A stretch of 64,000 nucleotides of DNA from Pogostemon cablin (GCA_023678885.1 CM042983.1:24348279-24412278), one strand, 5' to 3'; shown: positions 11,036 to 21,989, counted from the first letter of the stretch. The notes: a model not told the origin generated them from the sequence alone. Numbers and translations are program-made.

Positions 11036-11990
11036 GAAATATATTTTAGACTCCGGACTCCATCATGGAAAGATGATAAATTGGAGCCTGTGAGGCTGCC
11101 AAAATATCTATATGACTCTAGAGACTTCATGACGGACTTTAAAGTGTTTCTTTGTTTGCCCAAGGTAATCACAATTTACATTGATGATATTGGTGCAGTT
11201 GCAAACCTGAAGGAATCACGAGTCCATAAGGCAATTAAACACATAGAGCGCGAGTACCACCTGTTACGAGAAATCATGTGATGAGGGAAAGGTTGTTGTC
11301 GCCTAGATTGCATCGGATGATGACCTAGTAAATTCATTTACAAGTAGGGATGGCAACGGGTAGGGTACCCGCTTATATGGGGGTACCCGTACCCGTATCC
11401 GATTAAAAAAATAACTACCCGTATCCGTATTCGTCCCATTTAAAAAATTTATTAGGGTACCCGTACCCGTCCCATTACCATTTATCAATACCCGCGGGTA
11501 CCCATACCCGTTTAATATTAATTTTTTATATATATTTATATTTTTATTGTCTAAATAAGTATAATAATAAAAATTACATTATTTTTAATTAAATATAAAA
11601 TAAATATAATATAAATTGTATTATTTTAAATAAATATTTAATAAATATGATTAAATAAAACTTATAACTATTTATTAAATATATAAAATATCTTATCATA
11701 TATAAATTATATAATATATATTAAATTTTATAAAAAATATATATATAATCGGGTTACCCGCGGGTATTTGAGGCATTACCCGTACCCGTCCCAAACCCTA
11801 ATGGTATTTTTCACAACTACCCGTACCCATCCCAAACCCGTTTATAACTACCCGTACCCTACCCATTAGGGTTCGGGTAGACAGGGTACCCGGAAATACC
11901 CGTTCCATTGCCATCCCTATTTACAAGGACCTTAAGGCGAGAGCTTTTAATGGTCGTGTAGTGGGAGTAGGAATCAGATGTATGGCAGAA
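11030..11990 (+). pseudogene. Copia RNase H tail remnant, split by a MITE
   Basis: The frame 11030-11281 ends with IYIDDIGAVANLKESRVH and KHIEREYHLLREIM, the C-terminal RNase H block of Copia polyproteins (family consensus DNxxA...KHIxxxYHxxRE). After a frame shift near 11280 the sequence continues DEGKVVVA, a stop, IASDDDLVNSFT. It resumes after the MITE at 11928 as the end of the polyprotein. This is the only pol coding sequence left in the element and shows its descent from an autonomous Copia. Confidence 0.7.
11345..11919. mobile_element. hAT-type MITE with 8-bp target duplication
   Basis: 575 bases with terminal inverted repeats TAGGGATGGCAACGG and, from the other end, TAGGGATGGCAATGG, flanked by TTTACAAG on both sides (11337-11344 and 11920-11927). 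The ends are full of GGGTACCCG-type words and the middle is AT-rich. No ORF. It interrupts the RNase H remnant. Confidence 0.85.
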
Positions 11991-12027
11991 GACATGACAG
12001 CATAGTCTTTTAGTATAAGTGGGAGAT

Positions 12028-13218
12028 TGTTGGATTGTATACTAAAAGTCAAAGCTTTATTATGAACAATGTTATAACAATATTTTAAATGAGAATCATT
12101 GATCAAATGATTGCATCTTATAATTTATTTATATGAATGATGCAATAGTCCATTTACTTTATACTGTAGATAATATGTTGTGCGACAACACGCGGAAGAT
12201 CATATTATCGGTTTCCTTATAAAGTATAAAAAGATGCTCACAACCGAGATAGACGGGGACTCTCTATCGGTATGGTTGTAGTGTGGTTTGGTATTAGCTT
12301 GTCTTAGATACAGAATCACATTAGTGCACTTGTGTGTATTGAGCAGGACCGCTTGAGATCGTTCGACTTATACTGACTTATAGAAGAACTTGATCTCTGT
12401 TATTATGGAAGTTCGTGCCCTTAATCCCTATACAAAAATCTCGACACGTAGGGCAGCATGTATTTCTTTGATTCATCAATGGGTGAGATTTATAAGTATT
12501 AAATCAACAAACTCGGTGAGTTAGGAAGTAGTGCTGTCTCTATGGCGTGCTGTTGATTGTAGAAGGAATCCATGTCCGACATAGGTTGAAGATGTCCCCT
12601 TGAGGAGCTCATAAGGTTTATCATGTAAATCTTGCAAGTGGATTAATTTTCAGCATGATAATAAGGTTGAGTGGTACTACTCTCGGACGAGATATTAATT
12701 AATTTGAGTTGTCAGTAACTTAATTAATGGGCATTGTATATCTTAAACATGGGGAGACTGTCAGGCTTATAATAAGAAGGAGCCCAGAACATAATTTGGG
12801 ATTGGATGGGTAGTGCAATAATAATATTTTAGTGGACTATATTATTATTATTGGATTTAATTAAAAGCTTTGGGCTAAGCTTGGTTAATTAAATTCAATT
12901 GAGGCCCAGTCCAATTTCTCCTCCTGGTCCCTGCTGTAGCCCAATATATATAGTCATCTCAGCTTCTGGAAACCTAACTACTGCGCCGTATTTGACGTGA
13001 GAAAAGGAGAGAAGCAGATTGAGAGAATCCTGCGGATTGTTGCCCACACAACAGCAGGATTCGAATTGGGACATACAGCAGAAGATCGAGAGGTGGTTCA
13101 CTGCTGTTCATCCTCTACATCGACCCAGAAGTCAGGTAAACAATTTTATGCTTCCGTTGTGTTGTTTACTTGAATTCCGAACGCATCACGTTTGAACCAA
13201 ACGATCCAAAAGCCAACA
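12028..13218 (+). repeat. 3' LTR of the 8.4-kb Copia element
   Basis: 1191 bases, partner of 8397-9591, preceded by the purine tract AAGTGGGAGA. Confidence 0.9.
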
Positions 13219-13223
13219 GCACC

Positions 13224-13578
13224 ATCACAGGAGGGGAGTCGCATGGAGCGATGATGACGGCTGAGGCTAGTCGGAGGTATGGCAGTGGCTATAAGATTCG
13301 GTGGCTAAATGGATGAGTATCCGCCAGTAGAGTGGGATTTGCGATGATAGAGTGGGATTTGCGAAAGAAAAGGAAGAGGTAGAAGGCTTGTACGGTGGAA
13401 AGAGAGAGAATAAACAGAAGGCTAGGGGGAAAGGGGAATGCCCGCGAGTTGTATTTGGATCCAAATGGTATCCGGTTCCACCACAAAAAAAACCATCCTA
13501 TTCTAATCTTTGCCATTAATAATTGTTCATCATTTAAAATTAAATTTTCACATATTTATAAAAATTAAAAAAATTATG

Positions 13579-13581
<3 letters not shown>
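13224..13581. other. No gene seen
   Basis: Continuation of the sequence flanking the Copia insertion. Two overlapping minus-strand frames (13267-13516) have no recognisable feature. Confidence 0.35.
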
Positions 13582-13645
<64 letters not shown>

Positions 13646-13662
13646 TACATATATCACAATTT
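13582..13662. repeat. (AT)n microsatellite
   Basis: About 40 uninterrupted AT units. Confidence 0.95.
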
Positions 13663-13823
13663 TTATATTTCAATTTCAAATTAATTTTTTCCTTCAATTT
13701 TGACGATTTTAAACTGAAAATTTTAATTTTGGAACATTTTCACTCTAATTTATAGTATTAGAGTTTTTAATTCATCAAAATTATGTATGTTTAGCTAGTT
13801 TATTAATACAAAATATTTATTTA

Positions 13824-13824
<1 letters not shown>

Positions 13825-13873
<49 letters not shown>
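13825..13873. repeat. (AT)n microsatellite
   Basis: About 24 uninterrupted AT units. Confidence 0.95.
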
Positions 13874-13877
<4 letters not shown>

Positions 13878-13943
13878 GTTATTTAATTTTTTAATTTTAC
13901 TTTATATTTTTAACCATAATTCTAAATAATAAAAAGATTTGTA

Positions 13944-14156
13944 CTCCCTCCGTCCCGTCCAAAGAGATGCATTTGCTTTTTGCACGTAAATTAAGGAGTA
14001 TTATTATTTTACCTAAAGTGGGTAGATGTATTAGATAGATGTGATGGGTAGTGGTGGACCATTGTTGGGCTCTTTTTACTAAAAGATGAAAGTGTTGCAA
14101 TTTGGATGAGATGTCCAATATAGTAAAATGATGCTATTTGGGTGGGACGGAGAGAG
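13944..14156. mobile_element. Stowaway-type MITE (mariner family)
   Basis: 213 bases with ends CTCCCTCCGTCCC and GGGACGGAGAGAG, flanked by TA. Internal blocks (TTTTTGCACG, AATTAAGGA) match the ends of the mariner at 15045. Confidence 0.85.
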
Positions 14157-14502
14157 TATTATTTAAGAATACAAAAAAATTAAAAAGATTTAGGAGTCGT
14201 TAATTAGAATGCTTATAAATTTTATGAAATAGTAATTATAATTTATTTAACTAATAAAAATAGATTAAAAAATCATTTATTTTAATTTATAATTTTAATT
14301 GAGCCATATCTTTAAATATACTTACTTAAAATAAAACCCATAAATTAACTGACTACACACGTAAACAACTAGCTACACAGGTAAACAGTTAATCTTTTTA
14401 AAAAAAAAAATTACTAACGGTGAGGCTTAGATCCAACCAGGACCTACACAGGGCCAAGGGGGCACTGGACCCCCATGAGATTTCTAAAGTATTTACAATA
14501 TA

Positions 14503-14727
14503 CTCCCTCCGTTTCATAACAAGGGTTGTTTTTGCTTTTTAGCACGTATTAAAGAATATAATTATTTAATGTGTAGTGGGTAGTTATATTAGTGGGAGTA
14601 TGGGCCCCATGTTTTAATTGTATTAGAGGGGATGAGTGGCTCTCATGTGTGTAAAAAAGGAAAGAGGACACCTTGGGTGAGTCGACCAAAATGGAAAAAA
14701 AAGACTCTTGCTGTGGAACGGAGGGAG
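14503..14727. mobile_element. Stowaway-type MITE (mariner family)
   Basis: 225 bases, ends CTCCCTCCGTTTC and GAACGGAGGGAG, TA on both sides (14501-14502, 14728-14729). The interior is close to the MITE at 21270. Confidence 0.88.
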
Positions 14728-14839
14728 TATGTAGTATGCATTACTATGTGTGTGTTTCTCCAAGTGGTTTCTCCGCCATCAAACTAGTGGGACGTTGGTT
14801 GTTCGCATCCCATTAACGTCACCCCTTTTTTCTATTTCT

Positions 14840-15042
14840 TTCTCCCTCTATTTCCATTAGTTTATTATTCCTTTTATTTTCTTTTTTTCATTTCTTTCTT
14901 TCTCCCTTTTTTTCATTAGTTTATTATACCTTTATTTTCTTTTTTTTCATTTCTTTCTTTCTTTTTTCTTTAGTTTATTATTTATTCTATTTATAGTTAT
15001 TGTATTTTTTAGTGTAAACTCTATGAAATGATTAAAAAATAA
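14840..15042. repeat. Tandem duplication, copy A left part
   Basis: Together with 19500-19597 this forms one copy of a roughly 310-base unit whose second copy lies at 19602-19911. The mariner is inserted in this copy. Confidence 0.8.
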
Positions 15043-15494
15043 TACTCCCTCCGTCCGCCCCTAAGAGGGTCTTTTGCTTTTGGGCACGCGAATTAAGGAA
15101 TGTTATTATTTAATGTGTAGTGGGTAGGTGAAGTGTTTGTTTTACAATTTTACCCCTCTTGTTAATTAGTGTTAATCTGCTAATTAAGTAGTAAAAGCAG
15201 TAAAGATAAAAATAAATAAAAAAGTACATCCAAGCTGACATTCACGTCAACTTTATAAAAAAATTTACTGTTAATGAGTTTAAGAAATGTTACACAAAAT
15301 ACCTGCTGTATATCCATTACAAATTCAATTCCCTCCAAAAATTTAACAAATTCCCTCTACATATTCCAAATCAGTCATGAAATTGCTGATTTAACCTAAA
15401 ATTCCCTCCAAAACACCCTACTAATATCTCCATAATTTACACTATAAGTACATTCACTCCACCAACAACTTCCAAACAAAAAAAACAGAAAAAA

Positions 15495-16951
15495 ATGAGG
15501 AAAAAAAATCTTAGCAATAAGGAATTAAATGCCATTGCTCAATTCTTGTTGGTGGGTTCTTCAAATGGTAAGGTTGCACATGGTAGACTCAAGGAAGCTG
15601 CTGCCAAATTCTGCGTCAACTTGAAATCAATTAGAAGGACATGGGCAAGAGCAAAGCAACAAATGGAAGAAGGTAATCCTATTTCATTAGTCAACTCAAA
15701 AAAGCAGCGCGCACCTACCAAATCTACTAAATTTGATCTAGAGAAGCTGCAACTTATTCCATTCAGCAAGAGGGGAACAATTAGGAGCCTTGCAACTGGG
15801 ATGAAAGTAGGCAAAAGCACAGTTGGAGAATGGGTACAAAGGGGATTGATCAAGTCTCATACCAATGCAATCAAACCAGCTCTCACATACCATCACAAGA
15901 TAAGTAGAATGAAGTTCAGCCTATTAGCTTTAGAAGTGAAGGCAGATGATAGTTTAATCAAATTCAAGAGCATGCAGCAGATTATTCACATAGATGAGAA
16001 ATGGTTCAATCTCACAAAAACCACTGAAAGATACTACTTGGTGCCTACTGAAATAGAACCACATAGAGAATGCCAAAGTAAAAAGTTTATCACTAAGGTC
16101 ATGTTTATATGTGCAGTTGCAAGACCTTTGTATGGTTCAAGTGGGGAATGCCTATTTGATGGGAAAATTGGTATCTTTCCATTTACTGAACAAGTACCAG
16201 CAAAGAGAAATTCAAAAAACAGAGAAGCTGGAACAATCGAGACCAAAGCAATGCAATCAATCACAAAGGATGTGACCAAAGATCTCTTGATCAATAAGGT
16301 AAACTCTCATTATTGTCTACATGAATTCAGATTATATGCATCATTGAGTTATGAAACCTCAAACTTGTCCTAGATTAGAATTCATGCAAAATGTGTTACT
16401 CTTGACATTTACTTTAGGTAATACCAGCCATCAAAGCTAAATGGCCAAGTGGAGCAAGTAAACACATTTATATTCAACAAGATAATGCCAAGCCACACAT
16501 AAATGATAATGATCCAGAGTGGAGAGAAGCTGCATGTTCAGATGGATTTAATATTCAATTGGTATTTCAACCTCCTAAGAGTCCTGATTTAAATGTGAAT
16601 GATTTAGGATGGTTTAGGGCTTTGGATTCATTGCAAGCAAAAACTGCTGCTACAACAGTTGATGAACTGTTGCAAGCAGTTAACAATTCATTTGAAGAAT
16701 TGTGTCACATTAAACTAAATGCAGTATTTCTAAGCCTACAAGCATGTATGAGGCAAGTGTTGATTTGCAAGGGATCAAATAGATACAAGATCCCTCACTT
16801 GAGAAAGAATGCATTATTAAGGGAAGGGACTCTTCCTACAGATTTGGAAGTGGAACTAGATCTAGTTCAATCAAGTATTGATCATCTAATTGGGGAGAAT
16901 GCAGTGGATGGCTTAGAAGAACTCATTGAGAGTGTGGAAGGATTGGTTTGA
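15495..16951 (+). CDS. Mariner transposase (DD39D), two exons
   Basis: Exon 1 is 15495-16298 (268 codons). The intron runs from GTAAAC at 16299 to TTTAG at 16417. Exon 2 is 16418-16951. Joined, they give 445 residues with no stop or frame shift, within the usual 400-500 of plant mariner transposases. The N-terminal half has helix-turn-helix DNA-binding character (IRSLATGMKVGKSTVGEWVQ). The catalytic Asp residues are D167 in HIDEKWF, D290 in QQDNAKPH and D330 in SPDLNVNDLG, with 39 residues between the last two, the plant-specific DD39D spacing. The enzyme would bind the CTCCCTCCGT ends, cut, and reinsert at TA. ATG 15495 is the first ATG after a short AT-rich leader and begins with basic MRKKNL. 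The track frame running past 16298 reads through the intron. Host control cannot be judged. Confidence 0.9.
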
Positions 16952-17499
16952 GACATCGTGTACCGTTTTGAAAAGGTAGAAAGCATGGAATATATTTTGA
17001 AGGCTGTAAATAGATAATATCCAGCCTTAGGAAAGAAATATTTGCTTTTTTTTTGCAAGTGGGGAGGGTTTTTGGCTTATTTTATATATATAAATATGGA
17101 AATGGGTAGAATCTTAATTATGGGTAGGTTGTGGATGCAAAAGTGACTGTTTACTACTATTAAACAAACTGATTCAGTAGTTTGTTTAAGCAATAAACAG
17201 TCTGCCCCCACTATGTAAGCATGTTTGAACTATGTTATTGTACTCTCAGATTATAAAATCATCATTGAGTGGTTATGAAGTCATCATGCAGCATGTGTAT
17301 GTGTTGTGCCTATAAAAAAAGCCTATGTACCACATAAAGCAACATACAATACACTCTCAGATTATAAAATCATCATAGAGTGCTTGTGTGACACCTAAAT
17401 GATCATGTGATAACAAATGAATGATGCATTTGTCTTCTAACATTGCCATTTGGTAACACTTGTAAACTGATCAGAGCATATAAATTAATCATAAGCACC

Positions 17500-17730
17500 C
17501 AGGCTTATCATTGCAGATAAAATGATCATAATAACATAAGCTTCACATCACAAATAAGCTCACAAGCTTCACATCACAAATAAGCTCACAGGTTCAATTT
17601 CATAAGCTCACAGGCTTCACATCATAAATAAGCTCACAGGCTTCACTAAACTCACAAACAACAAATCACCATACCAACAACAAATATGTACCAACAGATC
17701 ATAAGCTCACAGGCTTCAATTCACCAAATT
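17500..17730. repeat. Short tandem repeats inside the mariner
   Basis: A unit of about 26 bases (AAATAAGCTCACAGGCTTCAC) occurs several times with variation. Just upstream, CTCAGATTATAAAATCATCAT also occurs twice (near 17246 and 17356). 16952-17499 has no ORF. Confidence 0.7.
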
Positions 17731-17942
17731 AACAACAAATAACCAATATTTGCAGCATTCACCCTCAGAAAAATATCATCACTGGGTGTGTCTCCTAAAT
17801 GCACAACCGGTGACATGAAAAATAAATTTCAGCCTCCACAAATCATGCATGGTGACAATTTACATTTCTACACCTTCCCCTCTAATTATAATCATCATTT
17901 TATACCCTAATATTCACAATGAAGGAGTAGCTATTATACCTC

Positions 17943-18208
17943 ATCAGCATATTCGGGACACTTTGCCAATGCAGGGCAAAGTATCTTTAGAAAACTGATC
18001 GCAAACGGATCAGGATCAGGATAGTATTCATAATTTGAGGCCGCAGCTGTTTCAGGGGTCGAGGGATATGAGTCCGGCACCACCAGCCCTTCGTACATAT
18101 CATAGGAGTCCGGCACCACCAGCCCCTCGTACACGTCCACCGATTCGGGAACCACAGATTCAAAGGGATCTGATTCTGGATCCGGCGAATCATTAACAGT
18201 ATCAAATA
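17943..18208 (-). other. Gene-like exon on the minus strand of the mariner
   Basis: On the minus strand TTTTTTTTGCAG precedes an 88-residue acidic open segment that ends GAG then GTATAA, so it has both splice signals. The translation contains a duplicated block (VDVYEGLVVPDSYD, MYEGLVVPDSY) and then YEYYPDPDPF and CPALAKCPEYADE. I do not recognise it. Upstream on the same strand are a duplicated stretch (18250-18410), a charged frame LEIEKKIEFLESLAG near 18470, and MNMNYP followed by GTAAGA at 18782. It may be a captured host gene or an accessory gene of this mariner. Known plant mariners usually carry only the transposase. Confidence 0.4.
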
Positions 18209-18889
18209 GCTGCAAAAAAAATAATGGGAGCAGTATGTAAGATGGAGATATAATTAAATTAAGCTGCAAATCCATACAGAAAATGATTTCTTACATTCCT
18301 TACTTGTATTTTTATTTCAAGTAACAACTCATCAATAAAATAAATAGTGAAATGAAGCTGCAAATCCATACAAAAATGATTTCTTACATTCCTGGATTTT
18401 AATTTCAAGTAACAAAACAGCTGAAAAGGAGAAAACATCAAAAATTACATTTCCAGCCAAGCTTTCAAGAAACTCGATCTTTTTCTCAATTTCCAACCCT
18501 CGAGATTTCAAATTTTTATATGTAACCATGTTAAATACAAAAAGTCACAGCCTCTTCTCCAATACAAGAACTTAGAATAAAAATAAAAAAAAACTATGAA
18601 ATGAGCAAAATAAACAACTTTTTAAATATAAATATATCCCTCAGGGGAAATCACTGTACAGAAACAAAAACATCAAGAAATTACAGTCAAAATCGAACCT
18701 TTGGGATTGTCAAAGAGGGATGCGTACTGATAATAATACGAAAAGAAAAGCAAAACAAAAAAGCAAGAAGAAGTCTTACTGGATAGTTCATGTTCATCTC
18801 TCCAAATTTGCGAACCTGATGAATCGCTACGGCGGAAGAGGACGGTGGTTTCAGACCAAGATCCGCACACCTTCGAAGAGCCACCGATG

Positions 18890-19170
18890 ATCTTGTTATA
18901 AGGATCGCGGCGACGTCAGTGGTATTTTAGGGTTTCGGACGAAGGGCAGTGATAGCCAAAGAACCGGTGACGATCTGATTAGGGGAATAGAGGATCGATG
19001 AAGATCGGGACAACTCCGAAGAGCCACCAGCGATTTGTTGTAAAAATTGCGGTGGCGTCAGGGAGGGTTTAGAGTGTCAGACAAAGGGCGGCAGACATCC
19101 GAAGAGCCGCCAACGATCTGATGTGAAGAATCGCTGCGGCGTCGAGGTGATTTAGGGTTTCAGACGAAGA
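18890..19170. repeat. Three degenerate units near the mariner right end
   Basis: Units of about 90-110 bases, each with GAAGAGCCNCC, CGATC/TTG, GCGGCGTC and TTTAGGGTTTC/GTCAGAC words. They would lie at the 5' end of the putative minus-strand gene. Confidence 0.6.
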
Positions 19171-19601
19171 GGGTACGATTTAGGGTTTCAGATGAGAGAG
19201 AGGGGGTGTAGATCTGATAATCACGATGGTAGGTTAGATATGAATATAATGGGATGATTTTAATTATTACAGTTAATTAGTGTAATGACAAGTGTAATGT
19301 GTTAATTTTGAGTTAATGGGATTTTTAATGTAATTAGTGTATTAATAAGAAGAGTGGCATATTTGTAATTTATTAAATTAAGTTTGGGTTATTTGTTAGT
19401 ATAAGTGGGACCCTTATAGGACATTTATGGAAAGAGGACCCTTTGTAACGGACGACGAAAATGGCAAAAAGACCCTCTTTGAGGCGGACGGAGGGAGTAA
19501 CATTTTAATAAAAAGTAATACTCTAGTTAATGAAAAATGATTGCAGTGCATGTTTACATGAACAATTTGTAATATAAATAAAAAGTAATAATATTTTTTC
19601 A

Positions 19602-19911
19602 TTCTCCCCCTATTTCCATTAGTTTATTATTCCTTTTATTTTCTTTTTTTCATTTCTTTCTTTCTCCCTTTTTTTCATTAGTTTATTATACCTTTTTTTT
19701 TTTTTTTTCATTTCTTTCTTTCTTTCTTTTTTTTTCTTTAGTTTATTATTTATTCTATTTATAGTTATTGTATTTTTTAGTGTAACCTCTATGAAATGGT
19801 TAAGAAATAATAGCATTTTAATAAAAGGTAATACTCTAGTTAATGAAAAACGATTGCAGTGCGTGTTTACATGAACAATTTGTACTATAAATAAAAAGTA
19901 ATAATATTTTT
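19602..19911. repeat. Tandem duplication, copy B (empty site)
   Basis: Nearly the same sequence as 14840-15042 joined to 19500-19597 but without the mariner. AAATAATAGCATTTTAATA at about 19805 is the unoccupied site. It includes the long pyrimidine tracts around 19680-19735. Confidence 0.8.
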
Positions 19912-20046
19912 AATGAAAAATATTCATATTTTTTGATTAAAAGTAATAACTGTTTAAAAAAATATATAAACGGTCTCACATAAGTATTCTCCTTAGTAAA
20001 TTTGGGCCCCCTGACCGTAAATCCTGGGTCCGTCTCTGGATCCAAT

Positions 20047-20346
20047 GGTTATTACATATTTGGATCATGTATTACATAGATCATTTAAGAATGAATGAGT
20101 CTCTCGTGGTTACGTGGGCTTTTGCAATTTCTATGCCCTTTAGAATTTCTGTGTTTTGGGGACGTAGGAGCTTTTGCCTTTAAAAATTAGCCCTAATTTT
20201 ATCTTTAAAAAAATAAAGGATAATATTATCTCCCACGATTTTCGAAAAGATAAGTATTATCCCTGGTTTTAGTATAAACACAGTGTCGTATAAAGAATGA
20301 AAATAATGATCGATTATTATTATTTTATTCAAAAATAAAAAAGGAA
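20047..20346. other. Upstream region of the two-exon gene
   Basis: AT-rich, no ORF. It could hold the promoter of the gene starting at 20347, but no clear element can be assigned. Confidence 0.3.
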
Positions 20347-21105
20347 ATGGGAAGCAGCGAAGTTGAAATTCAGAGGATTGAGGAACGAGGTGATGTTATT
20401 CAAATTCGTAATTCCTGTTTTCTTTAATTCGTATATTTGGTAATAAAGAAAAGAAAAAGGGTTTTAATTAATTATCCTTCCATTTTGTTTCGATTATTTA
20501 TATAGATAGCAGATAAAATATTGAGGCATGTGGAAATTTTGTTTGGAGCGATTAAGTTAAAAACGGTGAATATGATGGGAGTTAGTTTTCCGTTAATTTA
20601 ATTTAAACCTAGCCATACACAGGGTTTTAGGATTAAAAGGGTATTACAGTGAACTCATTTTCACAACTGTTTGCCATTGTTTGCAGTGACACCTGGGGTG
20701 GCAGTTGCAGTGATTGGGATACCCCTCTTATTCCGAGGGCTAATGATATTGTGTCGAAAAAAAGAAAAAGCAACAGGGTGCTGCTGTGATATGAAGAGTC
20801 GAATTGAGCAGCTTGAAAAAAGAATGGAACGTGTTTGTGGTAGAGAGCATGTGAGCAGGGTTCTTGTGAGCAGTCTTGTTGTGAAAATTAAGGAGCTTGA
20901 GGAAACAATAAAGGATCAAAAGGATGTGAAAGGTCTGATTTGCAGGGTGGAGCAATTTCTCGAGCAGCTTACGCTTAAAATTAGTGATATGAGACCCCCA
21001 TTTCGTGCTCCTAACCACCTTCCACATCAGGATCAACAGCCTCAGGCTTACATCCACCACAATCCTGGCCATCCCCACCCCGATCCTGATCTTGACATTA
21101 TTTGA
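20347..21105 (+). CDS. Small predicted membrane/coiled-coil protein, two exons
   Basis: Exon 1 is 20347-20389 (MGSSEVEIQRIEER plus one base), followed by GTGATG. Exon 2 starts after TTTGCAG at 20687 and ends at the stop at 21105. The phases agree and give a Val codon across the junction. The protein, about 154 residues, has a hydrophobic segment VAVAVIGIPLLFRGLMIL, a Cys cluster (GCCCDM), a heptad-like region (SRIEQLEKRMERV, VKIKELEETIKDQ) and a His/Pro-rich tail ending PDPDLDII. A membrane-anchored coiled-coil protein fits, but I do not recognise a family. A possible extra exon lies around 20513-20570 (ADKILRHVEILFGAIKLKT), but its phase does not fit simply. It is one of the few segments here that could be a working host gene. 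Confidence 0.5.
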
Positions 21106-21269
21106 TATGTTTTTAATCAACTTATGATGATTTAATCAACAATTTCTTTCATTGGGCAAGAGGAGAACTAGTAAGGTATCCAATTGAGTTAGTTTCTTGC
21201 TAATCGGGCCATGTGATTCTCCTTGTAAATCCTATGGTCCCATTAATTTAAACACCCTGACTAGACATA

Positions 21270-21491
21270 CTCCCTCCGTTTCACGGTAAGGGTAGTTTTT
21301 GCTTTTTGCCACGTGGATTAAGGAATATTATTATTTAATGTGTGGTGGATAGCTGTATTAGTGAGAGTATGATCCCCATGTTTTTATTGTATTAGAGGGG
21401 ATGAGTGGGTCTGTGTAAAAAAGGAAAGAGGATCCTTTGGGTGGGACGACCAAAACGGAAAAAAGAGACCCTTGCTGTAGAACGGAGGGAG
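21270..21491. mobile_element. Stowaway-type MITE (mariner family)
   Basis: 222 bases, ends CTCCCTCCGTTTCACGG and GAACGGAGGGAG, TA flanks. About the first 85 bases follow the mariner left end closely (GATTAAGGAATATTATTATT, AATGTGTGGTGG). Confidence 0.9.
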
Positions 21492-21989
21492 TAGAGTATA
21501 ATAAGATCACAAACACTTATGTGAACCGGATTCAAGGTATAAACATGTAATCCCCTCCCAATCCTATAGTATATCTTATGTATTGATAGGGTGTTTAAAT
21601 TAAGGGGACCCTAGGGTATACAAGGGATTATAATGTAAATTCGGTTTACAAGAGTCTAACCCTAATAGGATTGTAAGGGAGGACACTAAACCGTGAACCC
21701 AATTGTTTGCCAAACAAGATATATAGGAATTAAATACCTTTAAATCGATATATAAAGTGAATACCTTGTCAAGGGCAGGAATTATTCTAAAATACTGCGG
21801 CAATTTAGTTTAGTTTCGTGTGCTTGCTTCAACCATTCAGAATGCAATAAAAACCACCAGAGTAGCATATTCAATGGTATTTTTAAGACACACTCTCCGT
21901 CTCTCTCTCTTCTCTCAAAACCTTCACTCTTTCGAGGATTCGCCATGGCCGTAGCCAAGAAAGCCCCCTTAGCCACCAGCAACAATGCA

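Larger units (their letters stand above)
8397..13218 (+). mobile_element. Non-autonomous Copia-type LTR element with 5-bp target duplication
   Basis: LTRs at 8397-9591 and 12028-13218, both TGTTGG to CCAACA, flanked by the duplication GCACC (8392-8396 and 13219-13223). TGGTATCAGAGC at 9594-9605 is an initiator-Met tRNA primer site, and ATAAGTGGGAGA just before 12028 is the polypurine tract. The 2.4-kb interior has no gag, protease, integrase or RT, only a remnant of a Copia RNase H tail near the 3' end, so movement would need enzymes from a relative. By eye the LTRs differ at about 4% of positions, so the insertion is not very recent. Confidence 0.9.
15045..19497 (+). mobile_element. Full-length plant mariner-like element
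   Basis: 4453 bases. The ends, read inward, are CTCCCTCCGTCCGCCCCTAA and CTCCCTCCGTCCGCCTCAAA, both continuing into AGAGGGTCTTTT. TA flanks both sides (15043-15044, 19498-19499). The left half holds a spliced DD39D transposase. The right half has short repeats and gene-like minus-strand exons. The uninterrupted site TA is preserved at 19811-19812 in the duplicate copy of the flanking sequence, which proves the boundaries. Ends and coding region both look intact. Confidence 0.93.
14438..20038. mobile_element. Possible old hAT element holding the mariner and a MITE
   Basis: The left end CAGGACCTACACAGGGCCAA and right end (read inward CAGAGACGGACCCAGGATTT) are loosely alike, and each side is followed inward by a run of G with GGGGGC. 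The flanks GATCCAAC (14430-14437) and GATCCAAT (20039-20046) fit an 8-bp hAT duplication with one change. No hAT transposase is seen. The inverted repeats are weak, so this is a structural inference. Confidence 0.45.

Noticed and set aside
13267..13516. Two overlapping minus-strand frames of 65 and 75 codons
   Set aside because: No motif, no splice or start context, and overlapping in different frames.
19619..19816. Lysine-rich 65-codon minus-strand frame
   Set aside because: It reads the TTTCTTTCTTT tract of the duplicated repeat. Composition artefact.
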